From Mycolicibacterium rufum (GTDB lineage Bacteria; Actinomycetota; Actinomycetes; Mycobacteriales; Mycobacteriaceae): a stretch of 64,000 nucleotides of DNA. Positions within the stretch are counted from its first letter, which is position 1. Every line of letters starts with the position of its first letter. Positions 36,760-46,586 of this stretch are shown in pieces. Under the pieces are notes generated by a model, which searched no databases, was not told where the DNA came from, and saw only the letters and a list, made by a program, of their open reading frames with translations. The DNA lies in assembly GCF_022374875.2 (NCBI RefSeq), contig NZ_CP092427.2, forward strand, positions 682,001 through 746,000, written 5' to 3'. A program made the position numbers and the translations under genes.

Positions 36760-37445
36760 GGCGTCCAGAGGCCGACGAAGTAGCCGACGCCGTAGGGCGC
36801 GCCGCGGTAGCGCTCCTCGGCGGTGCGCGGCGCCGGTTCGGCCAGCCCGGCCAGCACCTGGTAGGCGACCCGACCGACGATGCCGTCGGGCAGGCCGGCG
36901 AGGTCGGCGACGCGGCCTGCGGCGAGCGCGTCGTCGAGCGCGGCCTGCACCGGCACCGAATCCGGGTCGTGGCCGCCGGGCGCCGCCGCGGTCAGGGTGT
37001 TCGCGCCGTCGGCGACGATGAGCACCCCCACGGCGTCGTCGGTGCGGTCGAGTTCGGCGCGCAGCGCCCGGCCGGCCGCCAGCGCCTCGCGCGCCGGCGT
37101 GGCGGCGGCAACCGCGCGGACCTCGGCGACGGCCTGCGGGCCCGCGAGTCCGCGCAGCCATCCGGTGATCAGCGCGCACAGCGGCAGCGCGGCCGGTGCG
37201 CCCTCGGCGGTGCCGGACAGCCGGGCCGGGACGTCGACGCCGTACCCGGCGAACGTGCCGACGGCGTCGGGCCCGCAGCGGGTTTCGACGGGCGCGGCGC
37301 CCACGGCGACCCAGCGTCGCGGCAGCGCCGCGGCGACGTCCACCGCCGCGGCCCGCAGGTCGGCCGTCTCGGCGGCGGCGGCGGCGCCGGCCAGCTCGGG
37401 AACCATGACGGGTGCCGACGGGACGATCGCGATGGCGCTCAGCAC
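36756..37445 (-). CDS. Class III extradiol dioxygenase-like protein (Rv2728c-like)
   Basis: 229-residue Ala-rich protein, [19 protein letters not shown] at the start, [13 protein letters not shown] in the middle, and [12 protein letters not shown] at the C-terminus. This layout matches the LigB/class III extradiol dioxygenase-like proteins found upstream of miaA in actinobacteria. The usual metal-binding His pair is not obvious, so catalysis is doubtful. Start GTG 37445. Function unknown. Confidence 0.72.
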   Translation of the reverse strand: MLSAIAIVPSAPVMVPELAGAAAAAETADLRAAAVDVAAALPRRWVAVGAAPVETRCGPDAVGTFAGYGVDVPARLSGTAEGAPAALPLCALITGWLRGLAGPQAVAEVRAVAAATPAREALAAGRALRAELDRTDDAVGVLIVADGANTLTAAAPGGHDPDSVPVQAALDDALAAGRVADLAGLPDGIVGRVAYQVLAGLAEPAPRTAEERYRGAPYGVGYFVGLWTP

Positions 37446-37468
37446 GCCACCAACCTAACCGCCGCGCC

Positions 37469-38344
37469 TCAGGCGGGTTCGCGGGTGGCGGCCTCGCCGC
37501 GGGCCAGCGCCGCGGTGGCGACCACCATCACCGCGACGGCGGCGGCCAGCGCGAATACCCCCGTCTCCCCTGGCCGCAGCGTCTCCCCGAGCACCACCAC
37601 GCCCAGCACGCTGGCGACCACCGGTTCGGCGACCGTCATCGTCGGCAGCGACGCCGTCAGCGCGCCCGCCCGGAACGACGCCTGCTGCAGCGCGGTGCCC
37701 GCCAGGCCCACCGCCGCCCACGCGTACAGCTCGGGGGTGCTCAGCAGCGCGCCGACGCCCGCCCAACTCGTCACGTCCAGCCGGTCCACCACCGCCTTGG
37801 TGAGCACCGCGAACAACCCCCACAGGCCGCCGGAGACGACGGCCAGCAGCACGGCGCTGGCCGTCGGCGAGGCCATCTGAGCTCCGAGCAGGCACAGCGC
37901 CATCGCCGGGCCGAGCACGGCGGCCACCCACAGCCAGGTGTGCAGCGAGGCCCGGGACGCGCCCGCGGTGGGGTCGCCGACGGTGACGATCACGGCCACG
38001 GCCGCGGCCAGCAGCGCCGCCCACAGCCATTCCCACCGGGTCACCCGCCGCCCCGACAGCCGCGCGCTGATCGGCAGCGCGAACAGCAGCGACGTGACCA
38101 GCAGGGCCTGCACCAGCAGCACCGATCCCAGCCCCAGCGCGGCGGCCTGCAGCGCGAACCCGATCGCGGCAACCCCGCTGCCCAGCCACCACCGCCCGTC
38201 GCGCAGCAGCCGGGCGAACAGCTCGAGGTGCCCGACCGGTTCGTCGGTCACCTCGTGCGCGGAACGCTGATGGATGACATCGCCGACCGCGATGAAGAAG
38301 GCAGCGGCCAGCGCCAGCACCGCGGCGAGGTCCGCCTTCGCCAT
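37469..38344 (-). CDS. DMT-family (EamA-like) membrane transporter (Rv2729c-like)
   Basis: 291-residue membrane protein with about ten hydrophobic spans in two halves, typical of drug/metabolite transporters. The first half starts [20 protein letters not shown]; the second has [20 protein letters not shown] with the conserved Pro/Glu helix break ([14 protein letters not shown]). ATG 38344. The downstream gene starts 23 bp later on the same strand. Substrate unknown. Confidence 0.83.
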   Translation of the reverse strand: MAKADLAAVLALAAAFFIAVGDVIHQRSAHEVTDEPVGHLELFARLLRDGRWWLGSGVAAIGFALQAAALGLGSVLLVQALLVTSLLFALPISARLSGRRVTRWEWLWAALLAAAVAVIVTVGDPTAGASRASLHTWLWVAAVLGPAMALCLLGAQMASPTASAVLLAVVSGGLWGLFAVLTKAVVDRLDVTSWAGVGALLSTPELYAWAAVGLAGTALQQASFRAGALTASLPTMTVAEPVVASVLGVVVLGETLRPGETGVFALAAAVAVMVVATAALARGEAATREPA

Positions 38345-38516
38345 CAGCCATCTCCTTCCCGCGCCCGGGGCGTTTTCGCACCGAGCCTAGAGATCACCGG
38401 CGCCAAGGCGTGGGCGCAGCGCCGGGCAACCTGTTTGAATAGCGGTCGGAGCTTGTGAGGCGCCGCGCTGCGCGGCACGGTGCGCGGAGACCGCGCGGAG
38501 GACATGAGGTACTGAC

Positions 38517-39899
38517 ATGACGATCACCGAACCCGGCGGAGCCCCCGAGACGGGACACCAGGAATCGGATTCCACGCCATCGCCGGCGCCGACTCCCGGC
38601 CCGTCGGCCAGCCGCCCGAAACCGGGACCGGCGCGTCCCGGCCCCCGGCCGGCGCTTCCGGTGGCCGCCGCGGCGGTGGCCGCAGTGCCCTCCAGCGATC
38701 CCCACCGATTCGGTCGCGTCGACCCCGACGGCACGGTGTGGCTGATCACCGCCTCCGGTGAACGCACCATCGGCTCCTGGCAGGCCGGCGACGCCGAGGC
38801 GGCCTACCTGCACTTCGGGCGGCGGTTCGACGACCTGCAGACCGAGGTGGTGCTGCTCGAGCGCCGGCTGGCCTCCGGGTCGGGTGACGCCCGCAAGATC
38901 CGCTCCGCCGCCGCCACGCTGGCCGAGAGCCTGCCCGAGGCGCACGTGCTCGGTGACGTGGACGCGCTGGCCGCCCGGCTCGCGGCGATCATCGAGCAGG
39001 CCGAGGGCGCCTCGCAGGAGGAGAAGGCCAAGCGCGAGGAGTTCCGGGCGCAGCAGACGGCCCGCAAGGAGGCGCTGGCCGCCGAGGCGGAGCAGCTGGC
39101 CGCCACGGCGTCGCAGTGGAAGGCCGCGGGCGACCGCATGCGGGCGATCCTCGACGAGTGGAAGACCATCAGCGGTGTCGACCGCAAGACCGACGACGCG
39201 CTGTGGAAGCGCTACTCGGCGGCCCGCGAGACGTTCAACCGGCGCCGCGGTTCGCATTTCGCCGAACTGGACCGGGAGCGGGCCGGCGCCCGGCAGGCCA
39301 AGGAGGCGCTGTGCGTACGCGCCGAGGAGCTGTGCGACTCGACCGACTGGGGCCCCACCTCGGCCGTCTTCCGCGACCTGCTCGCCGAGTGGAAGGCCGC
39401 GGGCCGGGCCGCGAAGGACGTCGACGACGCGCTGTGGCAGCGGTTCAAGAGCGCGCAGGACAGGTTCTTCTCCGCCCGCAACGCCGCCACCGCCGAACGC
39501 GATGCGGAGTTCCGCGCCAACGCCGACGCCAAGGAGGCCCTGCTGGCCGAGGCGGAACGGCTCGACCCGTCCGACCGTGAGGCGGCCCGGGCGGCGTTGC
39601 GCACGATCGGGGACAAGTGGGACGCCATCGGCAAGGTGCCGCGCGAGCGCGCCGCCGACCTGGAACGGCGGATGCGCGCGGTGGAGAAGAAGATCCGCGA
39701 CGCACCGACCGGCGGGGTCGACCCCGAGGCGCAGGCGCGTGCCGACCAGTTCCGGGAACGCGCCGAGCAGTACGAGCGTCAGGCGGAGAAGGCCGAGGCC
39801 GCGGGCCGCGCCAAGGACGCCGAGCAGGCGCGCGCCAATGCCGAGCAGTGGCGGCAGTGGGCCGAGGCGGCTGCGGACGCGCTGGGCAAGAAGCGGTAG
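38517..39899 (+). CDS. DUF349 coiled-coil protein (Rv2731-like)
   Basis: 460-residue protein, Pro/Ala-rich for the first 60 residues, then a small N-terminal domain ([20 protein letters not shown]), then repeated DUF349 helical units recognisable from [38 protein letters not shown] and [19 protein letters not shown]. The repeat period is about 75 residues. Highly charged, predicted mostly alpha-helical and coiled coil. ATG 38517 follows ATGAGG. Convergent with the Rv2732c-like gene, 3 bp apart. Function unknown; RNA or ribosome association is only a guess. Confidence 0.87.
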   Translation: MTITEPGGAPETGHQESDSTPSPAPTPGPSASRPKPGPARPGPRPALPVAAAAVAAVPSSDPHRFGRVDPDGTVWLITASGERTIGSWQAGDAEAAYLHFGRRFDDLQTEVVLLERRLASGSGDARKIRSAAATLAESLPEAHVLGDVDALAARLAAIIEQAEGASQEEKAKREEFRAQQTARKEALAAEAEQLAATASQWKAAGDRMRAILDEWKTISGVDRKTDDALWKRYSAARETFNRRRGSHFAELDRERAGARQAKEALCVRAEELCDSTDWGPTSAVFRDLLAEWKAAGRAAKDVDDALWQRFKSAQDRFFSARNAATAERDAEFRANADAKEALLAEAERLDPSDREAARAALRTIGDKWDAIGKVPRERAADLERRMRAVEKKIRDAPTGGVDPEAQARADQFRERAEQYERQAEKAEAAGRAKDAEQARANAEQWRQWAEAAADALGKKR

Positions 39900-39902
39900 C
39901 CG

Positions 39903-40493
39903 CTACGGGGTGGGCGGGTCGTCGTCGCCGAAGGTGTCGAGCAGGCCTTTGCGGTCACGCTCGGCGGTGAGCCGACGGCGGTGTTCCTCGGTGGCCAATT
40001 GCAGCGCGCTGCGGGCTGCGACCACCCGGGCCCAGTGGTAGGCCAGCAGGATCATCGCGAACCATGCGATGAGCAGCCCGATCCCCGGGCCGGGGTACTG
40101 CGAGGCGGCGGTCTGGCGGGACCACACGGCCAGCAGTCCGAGGAACGACGCGACGGTCGACCCGGCCAGCGCGATCCAGGCCAGCGCCCACCGCCGGGTC
40201 AGCAGCGCCAGGATCGAGAAGCCGCCGCCGAACACCAGGGCCAGCCACGCGAACACCCGGTGCGGCAACGCGATGCCGCTGGCGTGCGCGGCGTCGGAGC
40301 CGATCAGCACGTCGAGTCCGCGGGCGTCGCCGGCGTGCGGCAGCACCAGCGTGGTGAGCAGCGCGAACACGAAGATCGCGATGGCGAGGGCGCGCGGGCC
40401 GGGGTCGATCTCGCGGGCGATGCGGCGTTCGGCGGCTTCGATGTCCTCCCTGAGGTAGTCGAAGTCGTCGTCGCGGCGCGGTTCCTCGCTCAT
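39903..40493 (-). CDS. Membrane protein (Rv2732c-like)
   Basis: 196-residue protein with a charged N-terminus ([20 protein letters not shown]), four membrane spans ([80 protein letters not shown]) and a basic, helical C-terminus. ATG 40493 overlaps the miaB stop as ATGA, so translation is coupled to miaB. An in-frame ATG three codons upstream is less likely. Function unknown. Confidence 0.84.
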   Translation of the reverse strand: MSEEPRRDDDFDYLREDIEAAERRIAREIDPGPRALAIAIFVFALLTTLVLPHAGDARGLDVLIGSDAAHASGIALPHRVFAWLALVFGGGFSILALLTRRWALAWIALAGSTVASFLGLLAVWSRQTAASQYPGPGIGLLIAWFAMILLAYHWARVVAARSALQLATEEHRRRLTAERDRKGLLDTFGDDDPPTP

Positions 40494-42022
40494 CGGGCGC
40501 ATCCGGCAACGGGCTGCGACGATGCGGCGACGCCGACGGCGGGCATGCCGAGGCCGACGCCCGTGCGGGGCCGCTGTCCCGCGGCGTGCGCGTCACCGGC
40601 ACGCGTGCGGCGGTGCGCGATGACGCCGGTGTCGGCGATCAGGTGGTGCGGTGCGGCGCCGGTCACGGTGGTGACGACGACGTCGCCGGGTCGGATCCCG
40701 TCCGCGTCGGGTCCGGGCGCGAAGTGCACCAGCCTGCCGTCGCGCGCGCGTCCCGACATGCGGGCGGTGGCGGCGTCCTTGCGTCCCTCCCCGGTGGCGA
40801 CCAGCACCTCGACGGTCCGGCCGACCTGCGCGGCGTTCTCCTCCAGCGAGATCCTCTCCTGCAGCTCGATCAGACGCTGATACCGGTGCGAGACAACCTC
40901 TTTGGGGACCTGACCGGGAAGCTCCGCGGCGGGCGTGCCCGGGCGCTTGCTGTACTGGAAGGTGAACGCGCTGGCGAAGCGCGAGGCGGCGACGACGTCG
41001 AGGGTGGCTTGGAAGTCCTCCTCGGTCTCGCCGGGGAATCCGACGATGAGGTCGGTGGTGATCGCGGCGTGCGGGATCGCCGCACGCACCCGCTCGATGA
41101 TGCCGAGGTACTTCTCCGCCCGGTAGGAGCGCCGCATCGCGCGCAGGATGCGGTCGGATCCGGACTGCAGCGGCATGTGCAGGGTCGGGCACACGGTGGG
41201 CGTCTCGGCCATCGCCTCGATCACGTCGTCGGTGAACTCGGCGGGGTGCGGCGAGGTGAAGCGGATCCGCTCGAGCCCGTCGATGCGGCCACACGCACGC
41301 AACAGTGCGGCGAACGCGCCGCGGTCACGGGGCTGATCAGGGTCGGCGAAGGACACCCCGTAGGCGTTGACGTTCTGGCCGAGCAGCGTGATCTCGAGCA
41401 CGCCCTGATCGACCAGCGAAGCCACCTCCGCGAGCACATCGCCGGGCCTGCGATCCACCTCTTTGCCCCGCAGCGACGGCACGATGCAGAACGTGCAAGT
41501 GTTGTTGCACCCCACTGAGATGGAAACCCAAGCCGCGTAGGCGGATTCGCGGCTCGCCGGCAGCGCGGACGGGAACTCCTGCAGCGCCTCGGCGATCTCG
41601 ACCTGGGCGGTGCGGTTGTGCCGGGCCCGGTCGAGCAGCGCGGGCAGCGATCCGATGTTGTGGGTGCCGAAGACGACGTCGACCCACGGCGCCCTGGTCA
41701 GCACGGTGTCGCGGTCCTTCTGCGCCAGGCAGCCGCCGACGGCGATCTGCATGGCGGGGTCGGCCTGCTTGCGCGGCGCGAGATGACTGAGGTTGCCGTA
41801 GAGCTTGTTGTCGGCGTTCTCGCGCACCGCGCAGGTGTTGAACACCACGATGTCGGCGTCGGTCCCCTCGTCGGCCCGCCGGTAACCGGCCTCCTCGAGC
41901 AGGCCTGCGAGCCGCTCGGAGTCGTGCACGTTCATCTGGCAGCCGTACGTGCGGACCTGGAAGGTGCGCGTGGCCGACCCGGCCGTCGCCGCGTCGCCGG
42001 GCCTGCTCACCACCGAAGTCAC
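40490..42022 (-). CDS. miaB: tRNA-2-methylthio-N6-dimethylallyladenosine synthase
   Basis: 510-residue radical-SAM methylthiotransferase modifying i6A37 of tRNA. N-terminal auxiliary cluster Cys28, Cys64, Cys98; radical-SAM CxxxCxxC at Cys172, Cys176, Cys179 (GCNNTCTFC). A C-terminal TRAM-type RNA-binding domain follows ([15 protein letters not shown] to [10 protein letters not shown]). The final 50 residues are extra and Ala/Gly/Pro-rich. Start GTG 42022. Divergent from gluA. Confidence 0.95.
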   Translation of the reverse strand: MTSVVSRPGDAATAGSATRTFQVRTYGCQMNVHDSERLAGLLEEAGYRRADEGTDADIVVFNTCAVRENADNKLYGNLSHLAPRKQADPAMQIAVGGCLAQKDRDTVLTRAPWVDVVFGTHNIGSLPALLDRARHNRTAQVEIAEALQEFPSALPASRESAYAAWVSISVGCNNTCTFCIVPSLRGKEVDRRPGDVLAEVASLVDQGVLEITLLGQNVNAYGVSFADPDQPRDRGAFAALLRACGRIDGLERIRFTSPHPAEFTDDVIEAMAETPTVCPTLHMPLQSGSDRILRAMRRSYRAEKYLGIIERVRAAIPHAAITTDLIVGFPGETEEDFQATLDVVAASRFASAFTFQYSKRPGTPAAELPGQVPKEVVSHRYQRLIELQERISLEENAAQVGRTVEVLVATGEGRKDAATARMSGRARDGRLVHFAPGPDADGIRPGDVVVTTVTGAAPHHLIADTGVIAHRRTRAGDAHAAGQRPRTGVGLGMPAVGVAASSQPVAGCAR

Positions 42023-42126
42023 GGCCCCATCCTACGGCGGGGCCCGACGGCCCCCGCACCGGCGAGTACCCGGCGGATTGCCGACTTCGGAGCATGCTGG
42101 ACGTTCCCTGGGTAAGGTCACCATCC

Positions 42127-42888
42127 ATGGAGAGCCCCAGGGAGTCCCCTGACGTGCCGATGATCTCGATGAAGGCGGTCAACAAGCACTTCGGCTCCCT
42201 GCACGTGCTGCAGGACATCGACCTCGAGGTCGGTAAGGGACAGGTCATCGTCGTCATCGGACCGTCCGGCTCGGGCAAATCGACGTTGTGCCGCACCATC
42301 AATCGGCTCGAGACCATCGACTCGGGAACCATCGCGATCGACGGCCAGACGCTGCCCGAGGAGGGCCGCAAACTCGCGCAGCTGCGCAGCGACGTCGGCA
42401 TGGTGTTCCAGTCGTTCAACCTGTTCGCGCACAAGACGATCGTCGAGAACGTGATGCTCGCCCCGATGAAGGTGCGCAAGAAGGACAAGGGTGAGGCGCG
42501 CGCGTCGGCGATGAAGCTGCTCGAGCGGGTGGGGGTGGCCAACCAGGCCGACAAGTACCCGGCTCAGCTGTCGGGCGGTCAGCAGCAGCGCGTGGCGATC
42601 GCCCGATCCCTGGCGATGAGCCCGAAGGTGATGCTGTTCGACGAACCCACCAGCGCGCTGGATCCGGAGATGATCAACGAGGTCCTCTCGGTGATGACCG
42701 ACCTGGCCGCCGACGGCATGACGATGCTCGTGGTCACCCACGAGATGGGTTTCGCGCGGCGGGCCGCCAACCGCGTGGTGTTCATGGCCGACGGCGCGAT
42801 CGTCGAAGACGCCGAGCCCGCGCAGTTCTTCGACCACCCGACCTCCGAGCGGGCCAAAGACTTCCTCGGCAAGATCCTTCATCACTGA
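42127..42888 (+). CDS. gluA: Glutamate-type ABC transporter ATP-binding protein GluA
   Basis: 253-residue ATPase of a polar amino acid importer. Walker [11 protein letters not shown]-loop VFQSFNLF, signature [16 protein letters not shown], Walker [14 protein letters not shown]-loop VTHEMGFA. Three starts are possible: ATG 42127, 8 bases after TAAGGT (leaderless pattern); GTG 42154, with AGGGAG nine bases upstream; and ATG 42160, which fits the usual family N-terminus ([12 protein letters not shown]). It heads the operon gluA-gluB-gluC-gluD. The same set lies between miaB and recX in other fast growers. Confidence 0.92.
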   Translation: MESPRESPDVPMISMKAVNKHFGSLHVLQDIDLEVGKGQVIVVIGPSGSGKSTLCRTINRLETIDSGTIAIDGQTLPEEGRKLAQLRSDVGMVFQSFNLFAHKTIVENVMLAPMKVRKKDKGEARASAMKLLERVGVANQADKYPAQLSGGQQQRVAIARSLAMSPKVMLFDEPTSALDPEMINEVLSVMTDLAADGMTMLVVTHEMGFARRAANRVVFMADGAIVEDAEPAQFFDHPTSERAKDFLGKILHH

Positions 42889-42911
42889 CCCTCGAAAGGA
42901 ACCCCCTCATC

Positions 42912-43739
42912 ATGCGTTTCTCCCCGCGCGCCGCTGCCGCGCTCGCCCTGGCCGTCGCCCTCCCCTTCGCTGCGACCGCCTGCGGGGGTGGCGACAGCGG
43001 GGGCAGTGGCGGGGGCGGCGGTGGTGACACCATCACCATCGGCACCAAGTTCGATCAGCCCGGCCTCGGCATGAAGAACCCCGACGGCTCGATGAGCGGC
43101 TTCGACGTCGACGTGGCGACCTATGTCGCCAAGGAGCTGGGCTACGCGCCCGACAAGATCGAATGGAAGGAGTCGCCCTCGGCACAGCGGGAAAACCTCA
43201 TCCAGAACGATCAGGTCACCTTCATCGCCGCGACGTACTCCATCACCGACGCCCGCAAGGAGAAGGTGTCCTTCGCCGGCCCGTACCTGGTCACCGGCCA
43301 GAGCCTGCTGGTCCGGTCGGACAACAACGACATCACCGGCAAGGCCTCGCTGGAGAACAAAATCCTGTGCTCGGTGTCGGGCTCGACGCCGGCGCAGAAG
43401 ATCAAGGACGAGTACCCCAAGGTGCAGCTTCAGCAGTACGACACCTACTCGGCGTGCATCGAGGCGCTCAAGAACGGCGCGGTGGACGCCGTCACCACCG
43501 ATGAGGTCATCCTCGCCGGCTACGCCGCGCAGAGCCCGGGAGCGTTCAAGATCGTCGGCGAGCCGTTCTCCGAGGAGCGCTACGGCATCGGTCTGAAGAA
43601 GGACGACACCGAGCTGCAGACCAAGATCAACGACGCGCTGAAGAAGATGGAGGACAGCGGCGCCTGGAAGGCGGCGTTCGACAAGAACCTCGGTCCGGCG
43701 GGCATCACCGCCCCGGCGCCGCCGCCACTCGACAAGTAG
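42912..43739 (+). CDS. gluB: Glutamate/polar amino acid-binding lipoprotein GluB
   Basis: 275-residue solute-binding lipoprotein. Signal peptide with lipobox ATAC and lipidated Cys24, then a Gly-rich linker (GGGDSGGSGGGGGGD) and the SBP family 3 fold: ITIGTKFDQPGLGMKNPDG, GFDVDVATYVAKELGY, ATYSITDARKEKVSFAGPYL. ATG 42912 follows GAAAGGAA. Anchored outside the membrane, it delivers substrate, probably glutamate or a related acidic amino acid, to GluCD. Confidence 0.93.
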   Translation: MRFSPRAAAALALAVALPFAATACGGGDSGGSGGGGGGDTITIGTKFDQPGLGMKNPDGSMSGFDVDVATYVAKELGYAPDKIEWKESPSAQRENLIQNDQVTFIAATYSITDARKEKVSFAGPYLVTGQSLLVRSDNNDITGKASLENKILCSVSGSTPAQKIKDEYPKVQLQQYDTYSACIEALKNGAVDAVTTDEVILAGYAAQSPGAFKIVGEPFSEERYGIGLKKDDTELQTKINDALKKMEDSGAWKAAFDKNLGPAGITAPAPPPLDK

Positions 43740-43760
43740 TCGGTGTAGGCCCGCGCTGCC

Positions 43761-44441
43761 GTGGAGATTTTCACCGAGTACCGCAGCGAGATCTTCGCCG
43801 CGTTCTGGACGACGATCCAGCTGACGGTCTATTCGGCGATCGGTGCGCTGGTGGTGGGCACGGCGCTGGCCGCGATGCGGCTGGCGCCGGTGCCGATGCT
43901 GAACTGGCTCGGCACTGCCTACGTCAACATCGTGCGCAACACGCCGCTGACGCTGATCGTGCTGTTCTGCTCGTTCGGGCTGGCACAGACGCTGGGCATC
44001 ACGCTGGCCAGTCGGACCTCGCCGACGTTCATCGCCGACAGCGGGTTCCGGCTCGCGGTGCTCGGATTCACGGTCTACACGGCAGCTTTCGTGTGTGAGA
44101 CGGTGCGGTCCGGGGTGAACACGGTACCGCTCGGCCAGGCCGAGGCCGCCCGGTCGCTGGGACTGACGTTCTCCCAGAACCTGCGGATCGTGTTGTTGCC
44201 GCAGGCCTTTCGCGCGGTCATCATCCCGCTGGGATCGGTGCTGATCGCATTGACCAAGAACACCACGATCGCCTCGGCGATCGGGGTGGCGGAGGCGGCG
44301 CTGCTGATGAAGGAGATGATCGAGAACACCGCGGCGGTGCTGGTGGTGGGCTCGATCTTCGCGCTGGGCTTCGTGATCCTGACCCTGCCGCTGGGGCTGC
44401 TGTTCGGGTGGCTGGGCCGGCGACTGGCGGTGGCGAGGTGA
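43761..44441 (+). CDS. gluC: Amino acid ABC transporter permease GluC
   Basis: 226-residue permease of the His/Glu/Gln/Arg/opine family. The segment YVNIVRNTPLTLIVLFCSFG and the EAA loop GQAEAARSLGLTFSQNLRIV contact GluA. About five spans. Start GTG 43761, 21 bases after gluB, no strong ribosome site. A 91-bp gap with an inverted repeat separates it from gluD. Confidence 0.92.
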   Translation: MEIFTEYRSEIFAAFWTTIQLTVYSAIGALVVGTALAAMRLAPVPMLNWLGTAYVNIVRNTPLTLIVLFCSFGLAQTLGITLASRTSPTFIADSGFRLAVLGFTVYTAAFVCETVRSGVNTVPLGQAEAARSLGLTFSQNLRIVLLPQAFRAVIIPLGSVLIALTKNTTIASAIGVAEAALLMKEMIENTAAVLVVGSIFALGFVILTLPLGLLFGWLGRRLAVAR

Positions 44442-44452
44442 GGATTTCTCCC

Positions 44453-44514
44453 CGCGAGCAGACACAATCTCTTGCGAAATGGGCCCAGAATGCACGAGTT
44501 CGCGTCTGCTCGCG
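44453..44514. repeat. Inverted repeat between gluC and gluD (possible dispersed palindromic repeat)
   Basis: CGCGAGCAGAC (44453-44463) and GTCTGCTCGCG (44504-44514) are perfect 11-bp inverted arms around 40 bases, with GCGAA/TTCGC pairing inside. It occupies most of the gluC-gluD gap. It resembles short interspersed palindromes found in many copies in fast-growing mycobacterial genomes; only one copy is seen in this window. Confidence 0.5.
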
Positions 44515-44532
44515 CCACGGTGGTGAGCCCTC

Positions 44533-45411
44533 ATGACCGGGTCGTCTGTTCTCTTCGATGCCCCGGGGCCGCGGGCGCGGGTCCGCAACCGGCTGGTCTC
44601 GGCGGTCACCGTGGTCGTGGTGGTGGCGGTGGCGTGGATCGTCTACACCCGGCTGGAGTCCAAAGGTCAGCTGACGGCCGCGAAGTGGGAGCCGTTCCTG
44701 ACCGCGAACCTGTGGCGGACCTACATCCTGCCGGGGATCCAGGGCACGCTGACCGCGGCCGCGGTGTCCATCGTGCTGGCGCTGGTGCTGGGCTTCGTCC
44801 TCGGGGTGGGCCGGCTGTCGGCGCACACCGCGATCCGGTGGGTGTCGTCGGTGATCGTGGAGTTCTTCCGCGCGGTGCCGGTGCTGATCATGATGATCTT
44901 CGCCTACTTCCTCTACGCCAACTACGACGTGTTCGCCTCCAAGCATCTGGCGCTGGCCGGCGTCATCACGGGGCTGACGCTGTACAACGGCGCGGTAATC
45001 GCCGAGATCGTGCGCGCCGGGGTGCACGCGTTGCCGAAGGGTCAGGCGGAGGCGGCGTCGGCGCTGGGCCTCACCTCCGGTCAGACGATGCGCTCGATCC
45101 TGCTCCCCCAGGCCGTCACGTCGATGCTGCCGGTGCTCATCTCCCAGGTCGTCGTCGTCCTCAAGGACACCGCGCTGGGCTACCAGATCACGTTCGTCGA
45201 ACTGGTCCGGCAGGGCACCAATGTCGGCTCGTCGTACGGCAATTACATTCCGGCGCTGATCGTCATCGCACTGCTGATGATCAGCCTGAACTTCGCGCTG
45301 TCGTGGTCGGCGACGAAGCTGGAGGCGCGGCTGAGGCGCTCGCGCCGCGGCCCGGCACCGATGGAGGCCGAGCCGCTGGAACTGCAGGGCGACCGCAGCC
45401 GCGGAGTGTGA
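44533..45411 (+). CDS. gluD: Amino acid ABC transporter permease GluD
   Basis: 292-residue permease partner of GluC. After a short cytosolic start and a first span (LVSAVTVVVVVAVAWIVYTR) comes the binding-protein-dependent transport core with EFFRAVPVLIMMIFAYFLYA and the EAA loop GQAEAASALGLTSGQTMRSI. The C-terminal tail is basic. ATG 44533; no clear ribosome site. GluC and GluD form a heterodimeric channel. Confidence 0.92.
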   Translation: MTGSSVLFDAPGPRARVRNRLVSAVTVVVVVAVAWIVYTRLESKGQLTAAKWEPFLTANLWRTYILPGIQGTLTAAAVSIVLALVLGFVLGVGRLSAHTAIRWVSSVIVEFFRAVPVLIMMIFAYFLYANYDVFASKHLALAGVITGLTLYNGAVIAEIVRAGVHALPKGQAEAASALGLTSGQTMRSILLPQAVTSMLPVLISQVVVVLKDTALGYQITFVELVRQGTNVGSSYGNYIPALIVIALLMISLNFALSWSATKLEARLRRSRRGPAPMEAEPLELQGDRSRGV

Positions 45412-45421
45412 ACGCACGGCG

Positions 45422-45814
45422 ATGACGACTTCTGCGGTGGCGATCGAGATCCTGCCGGAGTCGGCGCTGCGCTCGATGGTCGATCTGATGGTGCGGTTGA
45501 TCGAGGCGTGCGGCGCGGTCGTCATCATGATCGGTGCTGTCGTGGCGATCGTGAAGTTCGTCGCTGCGCTGGGCCGCCGCGACATCAACCAGTTCTCGGC
45601 GGTCCGGCTCTCGCTCGCGCGTTTCCTGGTGCTGGGGCTGGAGTTCCAGCTCGCCGCCGACGTGTTGCGCACCGCGATCTCGCCGTCGTTCTCCGAGATC
45701 GGCAAGCTGGCGGCGATCGCGGCCATCCGCACGCTGCTCAACTATTTCCTCAACCGCGAGATCGCCCAGGAGCAGCGCGAGATCGACGCGCTCAAGAGAC
45801 CGCCTCCCCCATGA
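45422..45814 (+). CDS. DUF1622 family membrane protein
   Basis: 130-residue protein with DUF1622 features: LMVRLIEACGAVVIMIGAVV as first span, RLSLARFLVLGLEFQLAADV as second, and AIRTLLNYFLNREIAQEQRE at the C-terminus. About three spans. It begins 10 bases after gluD, so it may be co-transcribed with the transporter, and its stop overlaps the next start as ATGA. Function unknown; the family is widespread in bacteria and usually paired with nothing recognisable. Confidence 0.82.
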   Translation: MTTSAVAIEILPESALRSMVDLMVRLIEACGAVVIMIGAVVAIVKFVAALGRRDINQFSAVRLSLARFLVLGLEFQLAADVLRTAISPSFSEIGKLAAIAAIRTLLNYFLNREIAQEQREIDALKRPPPP

Positions 45815-46059
45815 GCGTCATCGTCAACGCGTCGTGGTGCCTCGCGATCGCCGGCATCGTCCTCGGGGTCGCCGCCCTGCTCGTCTTCCGCCAGCCACTG
45901 CCCGCGCTGCGGGTGATGATCGAGCTGTTCACCGCGGCCGGACTGCTGCGGTTGAGCGTGGACCTGTCGTGGGCGGCGATCCTGGGAGTCGTCGCGCTGA
46001 TCGCCGTCCGGCGCGTCGTCACGCGCAGTCTGACCGTCGACCTGCGGCCCGTCCGTTAG
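45811..46059 (+). CDS. Small membrane protein of unknown family
   Basis: 82-residue protein with three hydrophobic segments ([55 protein letters not shown]). ATG 45811 overlaps the stop of the DUF1622 gene, indicating translational coupling and probably a joint function. The end overlaps recX by 4 bases, convergent. I do not recognise a family. Confidence 0.68.
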   Translation: MSVIVNASWCLAIAGIVLGVAALLVFRQPLPALRVMIELFTAAGLLRLSVDLSWAAILGVVALIAVRRVVTRSLTVDLRPVR

Positions 46060-46586
46060 ACCCGGCGCCGTTCCCGTTCGTTCGCGAGTTCGGCGGTGAC
46101 GACGTCGAGCGCCATCGACTGGCCGTAGCCGCGCCGTGCCAGCATCGCGACCAACCGCCGCGCCACCTTGTTCTCGGCGTCCCGGTCCCCCGGATCGCCG
46201 AGCTTCTCGCGGCGCAGCTTGTCGCGGACCAGTTGCTCGGCCCGCGTGCGCTCCGCGCCGGCGTCGATCCCCGACAGCGCCGCGGCGATCACCTCGTTGT
46301 CGACGCCCTTGTTCCGCAACTCGGCAGCCAACGCGCGCTTGCCTTTTCCCGCGTGCAGTTGCCGCGACCGCACCCACTGCTCGGCGAAGTCCTCGTCATC
46401 GATCAGCCCCACCTGCTGGAGCCGGTCGAGCACCTGGGCGCTGACGTCCTCGGGGTAGCCGCGTTTGGCCAGCCTCTCCTCGAGCTCCGAACGCGTCCGG
46501 GCCCGTGCGGTGAGCAGGCGCAGGCACAGGGCCCGCGCCTGCTCGGCACGATCAGAAGTCGACGGGAGCGGGGAGGACATCGTCAT
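46056..46586 (-). CDS. recX: RecA regulatory protein RecX
   Basis: 176-residue inhibitor of RecA filament activity. Three RecX three-helix repeats are recognised from [56 protein letters not shown] and [20 protein letters not shown]. Its start ATG 46586 lies inside the 3' end of recA (35-base overlap), the arrangement known from other mycobacteria, so it is translated from the recA message. Confidence 0.95.
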   Translation of the reverse strand: MTMSSPLPSTSDRAEQARALCLRLLTARARTRSELEERLAKRGYPEDVSAQVLDRLQQVGLIDDEDFAEQWVRSRQLHAGKGKRALAAELRNKGVDNEVIAAALSGIDAGAERTRAEQLVRDKLRREKLGDPGDRDAENKVARRLVAMLARRGYGQSMALDVVTAELANERERRRV

